Positions 1 to 9,307 of a stretch of 64,000 bases of DNA are shown here, piece by piece. The DNA is from Bacilli bacterium (GTDB lineage: Bacteria; Bacillota_I; Bacilli_A; ML615J-28; CAG-313): contig JAFQFT010000073.1 of NCBI GenBank assembly GCA_017398545.1, forward strand, positions 40,416 through 104,415, read 5' to 3'. The notes below the pieces were generated by a model that worked only from the letters and a program-made list of their open reading frames with translations, did not search any database and was not told where the DNA came from. Each line of letters begins with the position of its first letter. Position 1 is the first letter of the stretch. The position numbers and the translations under genes are program-made.

Positions 1-108
1 TAGGTCATTTCTTTGTAGTTGATTAGTATATTGTACTCCTACTCTTACGTATTCTTGTGTTTCATTAGACCAAAATCTTGGACTAATTCCGATAATTTTT
101 TTACTCAT
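1..108 (-). CDS. partial protein, N-terminal 36 residues (possible peptidase C26-like)
   Basis: Reading leftwards from 108, an ATG opens 36 codons that run off the left edge with no stop. A ribosome binding site (AAAGAGGTG on the minus strand, about 112-122) sits just upstream and a strong promoter lies beyond it, so this is a real gene start. The N-terminus reads MSKKIIGISPRFW. An opening of this kind is common in class I glutamine amidotransferase-like peptidase C26 proteins (gamma-glutamyl-GABA hydrolase family), but no catalytic residue is in view, so the family is only a suggestion. Confidence 0.55.
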   Translation of the reverse strand, partial: MSKKIIGISPRFWSNETQEYVRVGVQYTNQLQRNDL

Positions 109-128
109 TTTACACCTCTTTCAAAGGT

Positions 129-157
129 ATTTTATCACATTTCTCTTGTATTTTCAA
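129..157 (-). promoter_or_regulatory. sigma-A promoter for the leftward gene
   Basis: On the minus strand: -35 TTGAAA (152-157), 17-bp spacer, -10 TAAAAT (129-134) preceded by TGN (extended -10). It faces the partial gene starting at 108. Confidence 0.7.
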
Positions 158-183
158 GACATACGAAAAAATGCTTATTTTAC

Positions 184-212
184 TTGATAAAATTAATCAA
201 TTATGATAAAAT
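184..212 (+). promoter_or_regulatory. sigma-A promoter for the P-type ATPase
   Basis: -35 TTGATA (184-189), 17-bp spacer, -10 TAAAAT (207-212) with TG at 204-205 (extended -10). It is divergent from the promoter at 129-157. Confidence 0.7.
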
Positions 213-255
213 ATATATAGTAATAATAGACAAAAAAATATTAAATGGAGGACAT

Positions 256-2913
256 ATGGCGAAGAAAAAACAACAAATAAAAATTGAACCTGAACGCTTT
301 AATCCTTCCTATAATGAGGGGTTAAGTAGTGATCAAGTATTATTAAGACAAGAACAAGGTCTTTCAAATAAAATTATTAAGAAAAATGGTAAATCATATT
401 TATCTATCATTATTTCTAATTTTTGTACTTTATTTAATTTTATATATTTAGTAATTTTCTTATTGTTATTCTTTACCCAAAAATATGCAGGTAAAGTTCA
501 GATAACAAACTATACTTTCATAATTATTGTTTTAGTAAATATTATGATTGGTACAGTTCAAGAAATTAAATCTAAGATTACAATCAGTAAATTACAACTA
601 ATTTCAACACCAACTGTAAAAGTTATTAGAAATAAAGAAACAATTGATGTTAATGTTAGTGAAGTTGTTGTTGATGATATCGTTATTTTATCACCTGGTA
701 ATGAAATTACTACCGATAGTATTTTAGTAGAAGGTGAAGTAGAAGTAAATGAATCACAACTTACTGGTGAGAGTGTTCCAATAAGAAAACAAGTTGGGGA
801 CATGCTATATTCAGGTAGTTTTATTGTATCTGGTAAATGTCATTGTAAAGTTGAACGTGTTGGGGAAGAAAACGCAATTGAAAAACTATCAGCACAAGCT
901 AAACAATATAAAAAACCTAATTCTCAAATTTTAACTGCTGTTAGAGGATTAATAAAAGTAATTACAGTATTTTTAGTTATTAGTGGTATTGTAATGATTT
1001 TACAAAATTATAATTTCCAAGAATATTCTGATTCTGTAAGTGGTATTGGTAAATTTTTATACGATAAAATTTATTTAGGATTTACTAAGAAAATATTTTC
1101 TAATCCTAATATTAGTTGGTATGATACAGTAAGTACAACTTGTACTGCACTACTTGGACTTATTCCATCTGGACTTATTATGATGACATCTGCAGCACTT
1201 GTGCTTGGTGTTATTAGACTTTCAAAACATCAAACATTAGTTCAAGACATTTATTGTGTAGAAATGCTTGCAAGAGTTGATGTATTATGCTTGGATAAAA
1301 CTGGAACAATTACTGATGGATCAATGAATGTTGTAAACTATATTGATTTATTGCATGGTAAATATGATGTAAAACAAATAATCTCTAATATTAATGCAGC
1401 TTTATGTGAAACAAATTCTACTGCAAAAGCTTTAGAAAAATATTTTGGAGTTGATGCAAGTAAAGAAGCTACTAAAATTATTCCATTTTCATCAGAACGT
1501 AAATTTAGTGGTGCAATGTTTGATGATGAAACATTTATTATAGGCGCTCCTGAATTTGTATTAAGATCAGGATTTGAAAAATATGCTGAAATGGTTAATA
1601 TTGAAGCTAATAAAGGTTATCGTGTACTGTGCTTAGCTGTTACAAAGCAAGATTTATCAAATAGTAAAGTGTCACGCGGTGCAAAACCAATTGCTTTTAT
1701 TCTTATTGAAGATCATATTAGACCTGATGCAAGTGAAACAATTCGTTATTTTAGGGAAAGTGGTGTAGAAGTTAAAGTAATCTCTGGGGATAATCCTGTT
1801 ACAGTATCAGAGGTAGCTAAAAGAGTAGGTATTGCTAGTGCTGAAAACTATATTAGCTTAGATGGATTAACTGATGATGAAGTATATGATGCTGCAACAA
1901 AATACACTGTATTTGGTCGTGTTAAACCTAATCAAAAACAAATTATTGTTAAAGCATTAAAGGCAAATAAGAAAACTGTTGCGATGACTGGTGATGGTGT
2001 TAACGATATCTTAGCATTAAAAGAAGCAGATTGTTCTATCGCAATGGCATCTGGTAGTGATGCAGTAAGAAGTGTAGCACAACTTGTACTTCTTGATTCA
2101 AGTTTTTCTTCAATGCCTAAAGTAGTAGAAGAAGGTCGTCGTGCTATCAATAATGTTCAACAAATGGCAATGCTTTTCTTGGTTAAAACCTTCTTTATCT
2201 TAACTTTAGTAATTCTTACTATTACAGGATTTTTTAAAAAGTTCTCAGGAGATGGATCATTCCCATTTACAAATCCAACACAACTTTTAATGATTGAATT
2301 ATTTATTATAGGTATACCATCTGTTTTCTTAACTATTCAACCTAATAAAAAACGTGTAACTGGTAATTTCTTATGGAATGTATTACAAAAATCTCTTCCT
2401 GGTGTTGTAGCCATTATTTTTGGTGTAATTGTTACATATTTATTAAATTATAAATGTGCATTTGGTGTAGATTTAACTAAAACTATTGTTGTTGTAACTA
2501 CAACATTTATTGGTTTAATGATTCTATATCTTGCATGTAAACCATTTACTTGGGAAAAAATTGTATTATTTGTTGCAATGGCATTTTGTTGTTTATTTTT
2601 AACTAGTCAAGCTGTATTTAAACTTCCATATATAGGTTGGTTAAACTTAACAAATACACTTCATGAACAATTTGATTTACAAAATGTTCTCATGATATAC
2701 ACTGATGCATCTGGTAATGAAGTGATTAATTTAACAGCAATCTTATTAACATTATGTCTTGTTGCATTATCATTTATAATTATGAGTATTTGTAGTTATA
2801 TCATTTCAATTATTAATAAAATTGCAATTGTTAGAGCAATCAATAAAACAAAAGAAGAAATTGGTGCTATTGATGATGTTGATCAATATATAGAACCTGA
2901 AAATGAATATTAG
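256..2913 (+). CDS. P-type cation-translocating ATPase (Exp7/CtpE-like)
   Basis: Membrane pump of 885 residues that uses ATP through an aspartyl-phosphate intermediate to move a cation. The frame is open further upstream to 19, but ATG 256 follows GGAGG (247-251) and the promoter at 184-212 lies inside the longer frame, so 256 is the start. Visible: actuator motif TGES (residues 170-173), phosphorylation motif DKTGT (from D347), hinge motif TGDGVND (about 578), two N-terminal TM segments, a TM pair before the P-domain with IPSGL in the ion-pathway helix, and six C-terminal TM segments. There is no heavy-metal CxxC domain, so a Cu/Cd type is unlikely. The general look is that of the Exp7/CtpE group, where calcium transport has been proposed; the ion here is unknown. 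Single-gene unit with promoter and terminator. Confidence 0.9.
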   Translation: MAKKKQQIKIEPERFNPSYNEGLSSDQVLLRQEQGLSNKIIKKNGKSYLSIIISNFCTLFNFIYLVIFLLLFFTQKYAGKVQITNYTFIIIVLVNIMIGTVQEIKSKITISKLQLISTPTVKVIRNKETIDVNVSEVVVDDIVILSPGNEITTDSILVEGEVEVNESQLTGESVPIRKQVGDMLYSGSFIVSGKCHCKVERVGEENAIEKLSAQAKQYKKPNSQILTAVRGLIKVITVFLVISGIVMILQNYNFQEYSDSVSGIGKFLYDKIYLGFTKKIFSNPNISWYDTVSTTCTALLGLIPSGLIMMTSAALVLGVIRLSKHQTLVQDIYCVEMLARVDVLCLDKTGTITDGSMNVVNYIDLLHGKYDVKQIISNINAALCETNSTAKALEKYFGVDASKEATKIIPFSSERKFSGAMFDDETFIIGAPEFVLRSGFEKYAEMVNIEANKGYRVLCLAVTKQDLSNSKVSRGAKPIAFILIEDHIRPDASETIRYFRESGVEVKVISGDNPVTVSEVAKRVGIASAENYISLDGLTDDEVYDAATKYTVFGRVKPNQKQIIVKALKANKKTVAMTGDGVNDILALKEADCSIAMASGSDAVRSVAQLVLLDSSFSSMPKVVEEGRRAINNVQQMAMLFLVKTFFILTLVILTITGFFKKFSGDGSFPFTNPTQLLMIELFIIGIPSVFLTIQPNKKRVTGNFLWNVLQKSLPGVVAIIFGVIVTYLLNYKCAFGVDLTKTIVVVTTTFIGLMILYLACKPFTWEKIVLFVAMAFCCLFLTSQAVFKLPYIGWLNLTNTLHEQFDLQNVLMIYTDASGNEVINLTAILLTLCLVALSFIIMSICSYIISIINKIAIVRAINKTKEEIGAIDDVDQYIEPENEY

Positions 2914-2942
2914 TCTCTTAATTTATTAAGAGGCTTTTTTTT
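2914..2942 (+). terminator. intrinsic terminator after the P-type ATPase
   Basis: Inverted repeat CTCTTAAT/ATTAAGAG (2915-2932), then GC and eight T (2935-2942). Confidence 0.85.
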
Positions 2943-3002
2943 GCCCAGTCAATAAGTGTAGTTATAACATATAATTACATTGACGATGAAAGAAGGAATT
3001 AG

Positions 3003-3728
3003 ATGAATAGAGTAGTTTTAAAAAATATTTCAAAGTCTTATTATAATCAAAAACAAGTACTTGATGTAATTGATAATTTATCATTAGAAGTAAAAGAAGG
3101 AGAAATCGTTGCGATTGTTGGACCAAGTGGAACAGGAAAATCAACTATTCTAAATATAATTGCAGGACTTGTTGATATTGATAATGGAAATATTTGTGTA
3201 GATGGTAAAATTGGTTATATGTTTCAACATGATTTATTATTTGATTGGAAAACTGTTTATAAAAATTTATTTATTGGTTTAGAAATAAAAGATAAAATAA
3301 AAAATACTGATAAGATTAAAGCAATGAAGTTATTAGAAAAATATGATTTAGTTGATTTTAAAACATCTCTTCCAAAAGAACTATCAGGAGGGATGAGGCA
3401 ACGAGTTGCGTTAATCAGAACATTAATGACGAATCCAAATATTTTATTATTAGATGAACCATTTTCTGCCCTTGATTCACAAACAAGAATTAAAGTAAGT
3501 AATGATGTTTATAGAACAATAAAAGATGAAAAACTTACGGCTATTTTAGTAACACACGACATTGCAGAAGCTATAACACTAGCAGACCGTATTATTATTT
3601 TATCTAAAAGACCAGCTAAAGTAATAAAAGAATATATCATTAATTTTGGTGATATATCACCTCTTGAGAAAAGAACTAATCCATTATTTTTAGAATATTT
3701 TGATAAGATTTGGAATGATATTGCGTGA
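3003..3728 (+). CDS. ABC transporter ATPase, nitrate/sulfonate/HMP-type importer
   Basis: Cytoplasmic ATPase subunit of an importer, 241 residues. Walker A GPSGTGKST (about residues 40-48), signature LSGGMRQR, Walker B ILLLDEPFSALD, switch His in VTHDIAEA. It resembles SsuB, TauB and ThiZ, the ATPases for sulfonate, taurine and thiamine-precursor import. It is the first gene of a three-gene operon: its TGA stop overlaps the GTG start of the permease (GTGA). A TATAAC at 2963-2968 could be a -10 box, but no good -35 partner is seen. Substrate is inferred only from family. Confidence 0.9.
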   Translation: MNRVVLKNISKSYYNQKQVLDVIDNLSLEVKEGEIVAIVGPSGTGKSTILNIIAGLVDIDNGNICVDGKIGYMFQHDLLFDWKTVYKNLFIGLEIKDKIKNTDKIKAMKLLEKYDLVDFKTSLPKELSGGMRQRVALIRTLMTNPNILLLDEPFSALDSQTRIKVSNDVYRTIKDEKLTAILVTHDIAEAITLADRIIILSKRPAKVIKEYIINFGDISPLEKRTNPLFLEYFDKIWNDIA

Positions 3729-4513
3729 ATAAAGAATTAAAGTATAGCAAAATGATAAAAAAACAAAAAACAACTGTTTTTATTGTACAAATAACTTTAT
3801 TGATATTGATATTTTCTTTATGGGAAATTTTAGGAAGATTAAAATTAATTAATACTTTTTTATTTAGTTATCCTAGTGATATTGTTAAAATCTTTAATTT
3901 ATATTTACAAAATAATGAGATTTTTAGGCATATTGGTGTTTCTGTTTATGAAACAATATTAGGATTAATAATAGGTACAATATCTGGATTAATAATTGCG
4001 GTGATATTATGGTGGAATGAATTGGTTGCAAAAATATTTGATCCTTTTTTAGTAGTTCTAAATGCACTTCCAAAAACAGCACTTGCACCAATTATTATTA
4101 TATGGGTTGGAACAGGTATTGATGGGATTGTTTGTGTAGCAATATCTATTTCACTTGTACTTACTATTTTATCTGCATATCAATATTTTAAAAATGTAAG
4201 TAATGAGCAAATCTTAATGATGAAAAGCTTTGGCGCAACAAAGATTCAAATATTATTTAAACTTGTAATTCCATCAAATATAGGTAATTTAATCAATTTA
4301 TTTAAAATAAATATCGGGATGAGTTGGGTAGGAGTAATTGTTGGTGAATTTATAGTTTCTAAAGAAGGTATTGGATATTTAATAATGTATGGTTCTCAAG
4401 TATTCAAAATGGGGGTAGTTATGATGGGAGTATTAGTATTAGGTGTTCTTTCTTTTCTTATGTATGAAATCGTCAATATTATTGAAAAAGTATGGAAGGA
4501 AAATAGGAAATGA
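3725..4513 (+). CDS. ABC transporter permease (SsuC/ThiX-like)
   Basis: Membrane subunit of the importer, 262 residues, with about six TM segments and the cytoplasmic coupling (EAA) loop around SFGATKIQILFKLVIPS. It starts with GTG, and the G of that codon is shared with the upstream stop region (4-bp overlap), which indicates translational coupling. Similar permeases serve nitrate, sulfonate, taurine or hydroxymethylpyrimidine uptake. It ends in an ATGA overlap with the binding-protein gene. Confidence 0.88.
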   Translation: MNKELKYSKMIKKQKTTVFIVQITLLILIFSLWEILGRLKLINTFLFSYPSDIVKIFNLYLQNNEIFRHIGVSVYETILGLIIGTISGLIIAVILWWNELVAKIFDPFLVVLNALPKTALAPIIIIWVGTGIDGIVCVAISISLVLTILSAYQYFKNVSNEQILMMKSFGATKIQILFKLVIPSNIGNLINLFKINIGMSWVGVIVGEFIVSKEGIGYLIMYGSQVFKMGVVMMGVLVLGVLSFLMYEIVNIIEKVWKENRK

Positions 4514-5526
4514 TTAATAAGAATTTGAAAAAAATATGTGTGATAATGCTTTGTTTTATGATGTTAATATCTATTAATAGTTGTAAGGAAAATGATTTAG
4601 AGAAGGTTAAGGTTGCAGAAGTTGCACATAGCGTGTTCTATGCTCCACAATATGTAGCACTAGAACTAGGATATTTTGAAGAAGTAGGGCTTGATGTTGA
4701 ACTAATTAATGCAAATGGTGCTGATAAAGTCACTGCATCTTTATTATCGGGTGATGTAGAAATTGGTTTACAAGGACCTGAACCTACAATTTATTTATAT
4801 AAAAATCAATCAAGCGATTATTTAGTTAACTTTGCACAACTTACTAGAACTGATGGAAGTTTTATTTTTGGAAGAGAACCGGTTGATAATTTTGATTTAT
4901 CAATGCTAAAAGGAAAATCTATTTTAGGCGGTCGTGCAGGTGGAGTTCCTGAAATGACACTAGAATACGTTCTAAAACAAGCAGGACTTACGATTGCTAA
5001 AAATTCTTTTGAAGCCGATGTAAATGTTAGAACTGATGTTGCTTTTGCGGCAATGGCAGGCGCATTCTTAAATGGTGAAGGTGATTATACAACTTTATTT
5101 GAACCAACTGCTTCAGAAATGCAAGCAAGTGGAGAAATCTATTTACTTGCTAGTGTTGGAGAGTATGCAGGTGAAGTTGCTTATACAGCTTATTCTTGTT
5201 TAAATAGTTATTTTAACAAAAATCAAGAAACACTTAAAAAGTTTACAACTGCAATTTATAAAGGTCAACAATATGTTGATACTCACAGTGATGAAGAAGT
5301 TGCAAAAGTAATTCATAAACAGTTTACTGATGTTTCTATAGAAACTTTAACAAGTGTAGTAAATAGATATAGAAGTATTAATGCTTGGTGTAAAACGCCA
5401 GAATTCACTAAAACAGCATTTGATAATTTACAAAAGATTATGATTGAAGCAAAAGAACTAGATGAGTTTGTAGATTTTGATATTTTAGTAAATAATAAAG
5501 TTGCATTTGAAGTAATTAATAACTAG
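4510..5526 (+). CDS. NMT1/SsuA-type substrate-binding lipoprotein
   Basis: Extracytoplasmic binding protein, 338 residues. A hydrophobic signal segment ends in a lipobox-like ISINSC, so Cys26 is probably lipidated. The mature part begins with the family pattern VFYAPQYVALELGYFEEVGL followed by a GDVEIGLQGPEP segment, as in NMT1/SsuA proteins. Its overlap with the permease shows a complete ATPase-permease-binding protein operon. Ligand candidates are a thiamine precursor, a sulfonate or a similar small anion; no biosynthetic gene nearby decides between them. Confidence 0.87.
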   Translation: MINKNLKKICVIMLCFMMLISINSCKENDLEKVKVAEVAHSVFYAPQYVALELGYFEEVGLDVELINANGADKVTASLLSGDVEIGLQGPEPTIYLYKNQSSDYLVNFAQLTRTDGSFIFGREPVDNFDLSMLKGKSILGGRAGGVPEMTLEYVLKQAGLTIAKNSFEADVNVRTDVAFAAMAGAFLNGEGDYTTLFEPTASEMQASGEIYLLASVGEYAGEVAYTAYSCLNSYFNKNQETLKKFTTAIYKGQQYVDTHSDEEVAKVIHKQFTDVSIETLTSVVNRYRSINAWCKTPEFTKTAFDNLQKIMIEAKELDEFVDFDILVNNKVAFEVINN

Positions 5527-5527
5527 A

Positions 5528-5556
5528 TTAGACTCTTTTTTAAGAGTCTAATTTTT
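5528..5556 (+). terminator. intrinsic terminator after the ABC importer operon
   Basis: TTAGACTCTT/AAGAGTCTAA 10-bp stem with a TTTT loop (5528-5551), then five T. Confidence 0.9.
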
Positions 5557-5585
5557 ATCTTTTTTATAAAAAAATTATAAATGAT

Positions 5586-5614
5586 TTGCCATAATTTAGA
5601 ATATTTGTTATAAT
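5586..5614 (+). promoter_or_regulatory. sigma-A promoter for the malate/lactate module
   Basis: -35 TTGCCA (5586-5591), 17-bp spacer, -10 TATAAT (5609-5614), extended by TGT. Confidence 0.8.
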
Positions 5615-5647
5615 AAGGATGTAAAAAAATGAAAGGTGAAATATATT

Positions 5648-6769
5648 ATGGCTTATATTAATTATTCTCGTGAATTATTAGACAAATTCTGTATGGATGC
5701 TTTCCAAAAGTTTGGTTTTACTTTTGATGAAGCAAGAATTATTACAGATGTTTTAATTATGTCTGATGACTTTGGTATTGAATCTCATGGTATGCAACGT
5801 TTAGTTCGTTACCATAAAGGTATTGAAAGTGGTTTAATCCATGTTGATGCAAAACCAGAAGTAGTATTTGAAACTCCAATTTCTGCAGTTATTGATGGAC
5901 ATTCAGGAATGGGGCAATTAATTGGACACAAAGCAATGCAACTTGCTATTGAAAAAGCAAAGACTGCTGGTGTTGGTATTGTTTCTGTTAAAAATTCTAA
6001 CCACTATGGTATTGCTGGTTATTATGCAAGACTTGCTATGGACCAAGGTTTAATTGGTTTTTCTTGTACTAACTCTGAAGCAATTATGGTTCCTACATTT
6101 GGTAAAAAAGCAATGTTAGGTTCTAACCCTATTGCAGTAAGTGCTCCTGCTGAACCTTATCCATTCTTCTTTGATGCATCTACTACAGTTGTTACTCGTG
6201 GTAAGTTAGAAATGTATAATAAGATGGATAAACCTATCCCAACTGGTTGGGCAGTAAATAAACTTGGTGAATCATCTAATAGTGCAAATGAAGTATTAGG
6301 AAATATTAAAGCTCACGAAGGTGGCGGTATTGTTCCTCTAGGTGGTGACACTGAACAACTTGGTGGTCATAAAGGTTATGGTTATGGTATGCTTTGTGAA
6401 TTATTCGCATCTATTTTATCACAAGGTTATACTTCAGCTCATACAATGCAAAATGGTTTCTCAGGTATTTGTCATGGCTTTATGGCAATCAATCCTGCAT
6501 TCTTTGGTGATCCTGAAGCAATTAAAGCACACTTCAGTCAATATTTAACTGAACTTCGTGAAAGTCCTAAAGCTGATGGTGCTGAAAGAATTTACACTCA
6601 TGGTGAAAAAGAAATGGAAGCTATTGAAAGAGTTAAAGAACAAGGTATTCCAGTTAATGTTAATACATTAAGAGAAATGATTGATATGGCTAATTATTTA
6701 GGTATGGATCCAAAAGAATATTTTGGTGATGTTAAGTTAGATGATACTAACTTCAAGAGTAGTTATTAA
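5648..6769 (+). CDS. Ldh2/MDH2-family malate/L-lactate-type dehydrogenase
   Basis: NAD(P)-dependent 2-hydroxyacid dehydrogenase of the Ldh2 family (malate, L-lactate, sulfolactate and ureidoglycolate dehydrogenases), 373 residues. ATG 5648 is preferred over an in-frame GTG at 5636 because AAAGGTG (5632-5638) is then correctly spaced. Family landmarks are HGMQR (active region), NSNHYG and GHKGYG. Gene order with malic enzyme and a LarA-type racemase points to L-malate or lactate as substrate, but this is inference. It has a strong promoter and is the first gene of the module. Confidence 0.85.
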   Translation: MAYINYSRELLDKFCMDAFQKFGFTFDEARIITDVLIMSDDFGIESHGMQRLVRYHKGIESGLIHVDAKPEVVFETPISAVIDGHSGMGQLIGHKAMQLAIEKAKTAGVGIVSVKNSNHYGIAGYYARLAMDQGLIGFSCTNSEAIMVPTFGKKAMLGSNPIAVSAPAEPYPFFFDASTTVVTRGKLEMYNKMDKPIPTGWAVNKLGESSNSANEVLGNIKAHEGGGIVPLGGDTEQLGGHKGYGYGMLCELFASILSQGYTSAHTMQNGFSGICHGFMAINPAFFGDPEAIKAHFSQYLTELRESPKADGAERIYTHGEKEMEAIERVKEQGIPVNVNTLREMIDMANYLGMDPKEYFGDVKLDDTNFKSSY

Positions 6770-6790
6770 AATAAAAGAGGTATTATAAAA

Positions 6791-7972
6791 ATGGCTGAAA
6801 AAACAGTTTATGAAAGAAGTCTAGAACTTCATGCAGAAAAAGTAGGTAAAATTGAAGTTAATTCTAAAGTTGTAGTAGAAAATAAAGATCAATTATCGCT
6901 TGCATATAGTCCAGGTGTTGCAGAACCTTGTCGTGAAATTCATAAAGATCCCGTAAATGTATTTAAATATACATCAAAAGGTAACTTAGTAGCTGTTGTA
7001 TCTGATGGTACTGCAGTATTAGGCCTTGGTGATATTGGACCGCTTGCTGCTATGCCAGTTATGGAAGGTAAAGCAATCCTATTTAAAAACTTTGCAAACG
7101 TTGATGCTTTCCCTATTTGTTTAGATACAAAAGATGTTGATGAAATCGTTGAAACAGTTAAGAGAATTGCTCCATGTTTTGGTGGTATTAACCTAGAAGA
7201 TATTTCAGCACCTCGTTGTTTTGAAATTGAAAGACGTTTAAAAGAAGAATTAGATATTCCTGTATTCCATGATGACCAACATGGTACTGCCATTGTTGTT
7301 TGTGCTGGTTTAATCAATGCACTTAAATGTGTTGGTAAAGAAGCTAAAGATATTAAAGTAGTTATCAATGGTGCTGGTAGTGCTGGTATTTCTATTTGTA
7401 AATTACTTCTTCAATATGGTATTGGTGATGCAGTACTTGTAGATCGTCAAGGAGCATTATGTCCTGGTCAAGATTGGATGAATCCTGCTCAAGCTGCAAT
7501 GGCTGAAATCACTAATAAAAATAAACAAACTGGTCCTTTAACTGAAATTATTAAAGGTAAAGATGTATTTATCGGTGTTTCTGCTCCAAACTTAGTTACA
7601 GCTGAAATGGTTGGTACAATGGCTAAAGATCCTATCGTATTTGCTATGGCTAACCCTACACCTGAAATTATGCCAGATGTTGCTAAAGCTGGTGGTGCTA
7701 CAATTGTTGCAACAGGTAGAAGTGACTTCCCTAACCAAATTAATAACGTTTTAGTATTCCCTGGTATTTTTAGAGGAGCACTTGATGTAAGAGCTACTAA
7801 TATCACTGAAGAAATGAAATTAGCTGCTGCAAAAGCTATTGCTTCACTTGTAACTGATGAAGAATTAAATCCAGAATACATCATCCCATCTCCATTTGAC
7901 AAACGCGTATGTAATGTTGTTGCAAAAGAAGTTGGTAGAGTTGCACGCGAACAAGGTATTGCTAGAAACTAA
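6791..7972 (+). CDS. NAD-dependent malic enzyme (decarboxylating)
   Basis: Converts malate to pyruvate and CO2 with reduction of NAD(P); 393 residues, the short bacterial form without a phosphotransacetylase tail. Landmarks: LAYSPGVAEPC, FHDDQHGTAIV (metal and malate site) and the nucleotide-binding GAGSAGISI. AAAAGAGGT sits upstream at good spacing and the gap to the preceding dehydrogenase is 21 bp, so the two are co-transcribed. A terminator follows directly at 7981. Confidence 0.93.
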   Translation: MAEKTVYERSLELHAEKVGKIEVNSKVVVENKDQLSLAYSPGVAEPCREIHKDPVNVFKYTSKGNLVAVVSDGTAVLGLGDIGPLAAMPVMEGKAILFKNFANVDAFPICLDTKDVDEIVETVKRIAPCFGGINLEDISAPRCFEIERRLKEELDIPVFHDDQHGTAIVVCAGLINALKCVGKEAKDIKVVINGAGSAGISICKLLLQYGIGDAVLVDRQGALCPGQDWMNPAQAAMAEITNKNKQTGPLTEIIKGKDVFIGVSAPNLVTAEMVGTMAKDPIVFAMANPTPEIMPDVAKAGGATIVATGRSDFPNQINNVLVFPGIFRGALDVRATNITEEMKLAAAKAIASLVTDEELNPEYIIPSPFDKRVCNVVAKEVGRVAREQGIARN

Positions 7973-7980
7973 TAAATTAG

Positions 7981-8009
7981 ATGTGCAATAGAAATATTGC
8001 ACATTTTTT
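7981..8009 (+). terminator. intrinsic terminator between malic enzyme and the racemase gene
   Basis: 10-bp perfect stem ATGTGCAATA/TATTGCACAT closed by a GAAA tetraloop (7981-8004), then a T run to 8009. It lies between two functionally related genes, so it probably lowers expression of the downstream genes. Confidence 0.88.
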
Positions 8010-8031
8010 AAAATATTTTAAGGAGAAAAAC

Positions 8032-9306
8032 ATGGCTAACTTTAAATTACCATATTATAAAGAACATATTGATTTTAAAATTGCTGATGAACGTGTTGCA
8101 GGAGTACTTGTATCTAAAGTAGAAGAATACGTTCCTACAAACACTGAATCAGGTTTAGTAGAAGAAGCTCTTAATAATCCAATAGGGTCAGAATCATTAT
8201 CAAATCTTGCAGTTGGAAAAAAACATATTGTTATTATTTCAAGTGACCACACTCGTCCTGTTCCAAGTCATGTAACAATGCCTATTTTACTAAAACATAT
8301 TAGAGCAAATAACCCTGATGTAAAAATTACTATATTAATTGCAACAGGAATGCACAGACCTACAACTTATGAAGAATTAGTTGCTAAATATGGTCAAAAA
8401 ATAGTTGATGAAGAAAACATTGTTATTCATGATGCATATAAAGATAGCGATATGACATTTAAAGGAATTCTACCTTCTGGTGGTGAACTTTGGGTTAATA
8501 AACTTGTTGATGAATGCGATTTACTTGTAAGTGAAGGATTTATTGAACCTCATTTCTTTGCAGGTTTTTCAGGTGGTAGAAAATCTGTACTTCCAGGTAT
8601 TGCGTCTAAGAAGACAGTTTTATGGAATCATAACGCAAGATTTATTGCAAGTAAAAATGCAAGAGCTGGTTCTATTGATGAAAACCCTATTCATAAAGAT
8701 ATGCTTTTTGCTGCAAAAGCTGCTAAGCTAGAATTTATTTTAAATGTAGTTATTAACTCTGAAAAGAAAGTTATTAAAGCATTTGCAGGAAACTTAGAAC
8801 TTGCTCATGCTCATGGTTGCAAACTTGTTAAAGAAATTGCTGAAGTTAAACCTATTATGTCTGATATTGTTATTACAACAAATGGTGGATATCCACTAGA
8901 TCAAAACATTTATCAAACAGTAAAAGGTATGACTGCAGGTGAAGCTTGTGTAAATAAAGGTGGAGTAATTATTATTTGTTCATCTTGTGCTGATGGTACT
9001 GGTGGTGAATTCTTCTATAAATTACTTGCTGATTTTGATAGTGCAGAAGAATCATATAATTCACTTAATAATGTTGCACCTGAAAACACAGAGTTTGACC
9101 AATGGGAAGCTCAAATCTTAGGAAGAATTTTATGTAAAGCAAATGTAATAATTGTATCTAAACATTGTGATCCTAAGATAATTACAGATATGCATATCAT
9201 GCATGCTTATACAATTGAAGAAGCACTTGCAAAAGCTGATGAAATTGTAGGAAGCGACAAAAAAGTTACTATTATTCCTGATGGAATTAGTGTTATTGTA
9301 AGATAA
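8032..9306 (+). CDS. larA: LarA-family nickel-pincer 2-hydroxyacid racemase
   Basis: Racemase of the LarA superfamily, 424 residues. An in-frame ATG at 7981 belongs to the terminator stem; ATG 8032 has AAGGAG at good spacing. Numbered from 8032, the residues known in Lactiplantibacillus plantarum LarA appear at the same positions: catalytic His108 (GMHRP) and His174 (EPHFFAG), Lys184 that binds the nickel pincer cofactor (GGRKSVLPG), and His200 that ligates nickel (LWNHN). LarA proteins racemise lactate, but other family members act on malate and related acids; the adjacent malic enzyme and Ldh2-type dehydrogenase favour malate or lactate. The cofactor genes larB, larC and larE are not in the window. 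Confidence 0.88.
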   Translation: MANFKLPYYKEHIDFKIADERVAGVLVSKVEEYVPTNTESGLVEEALNNPIGSESLSNLAVGKKHIVIISSDHTRPVPSHVTMPILLKHIRANNPDVKITILIATGMHRPTTYEELVAKYGQKIVDEENIVIHDAYKDSDMTFKGILPSGGELWVNKLVDECDLLVSEGFIEPHFFAGFSGGRKSVLPGIASKKTVLWNHNARFIASKNARAGSIDENPIHKDMLFAAKAAKLEFILNVVINSEKKVIKAFAGNLELAHAHGCKLVKEIAEVKPIMSDIVITTNGGYPLDQNIYQTVKGMTAGEACVNKGGVIIICSSCADGTGGEFFYKLLADFDSAEESYNSLNNVAPENTEFDQWEAQILGRILCKANVIIVSKHCDPKIITDMHIMHAYTIEEALAKADEIVGSDKKVTIIPDGISVIVR

Positions 9307-9307
9307 T

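Noticed and set aside
6342..6548. 68-codon frame on the plus strand
   Set aside because: A shifted frame inside the Ldh2-type gene without its own ribosome site.
6940..7368. Open frame of 142 codons on the minus strand
   Set aside because: Lies fully inside the malic enzyme gene on the other strand, has no ribosome site, and its sequence mirrors the conserved protein. The same holds for 558-803, 1932-2150, 7489-7902, 47542-47853 and similar frames.
7981..8031. Longer N-terminus for the LarA-type racemase
   Set aside because: It would translate a terminator hairpin, and the catalytic residues fit LarA numbering only from 8032.
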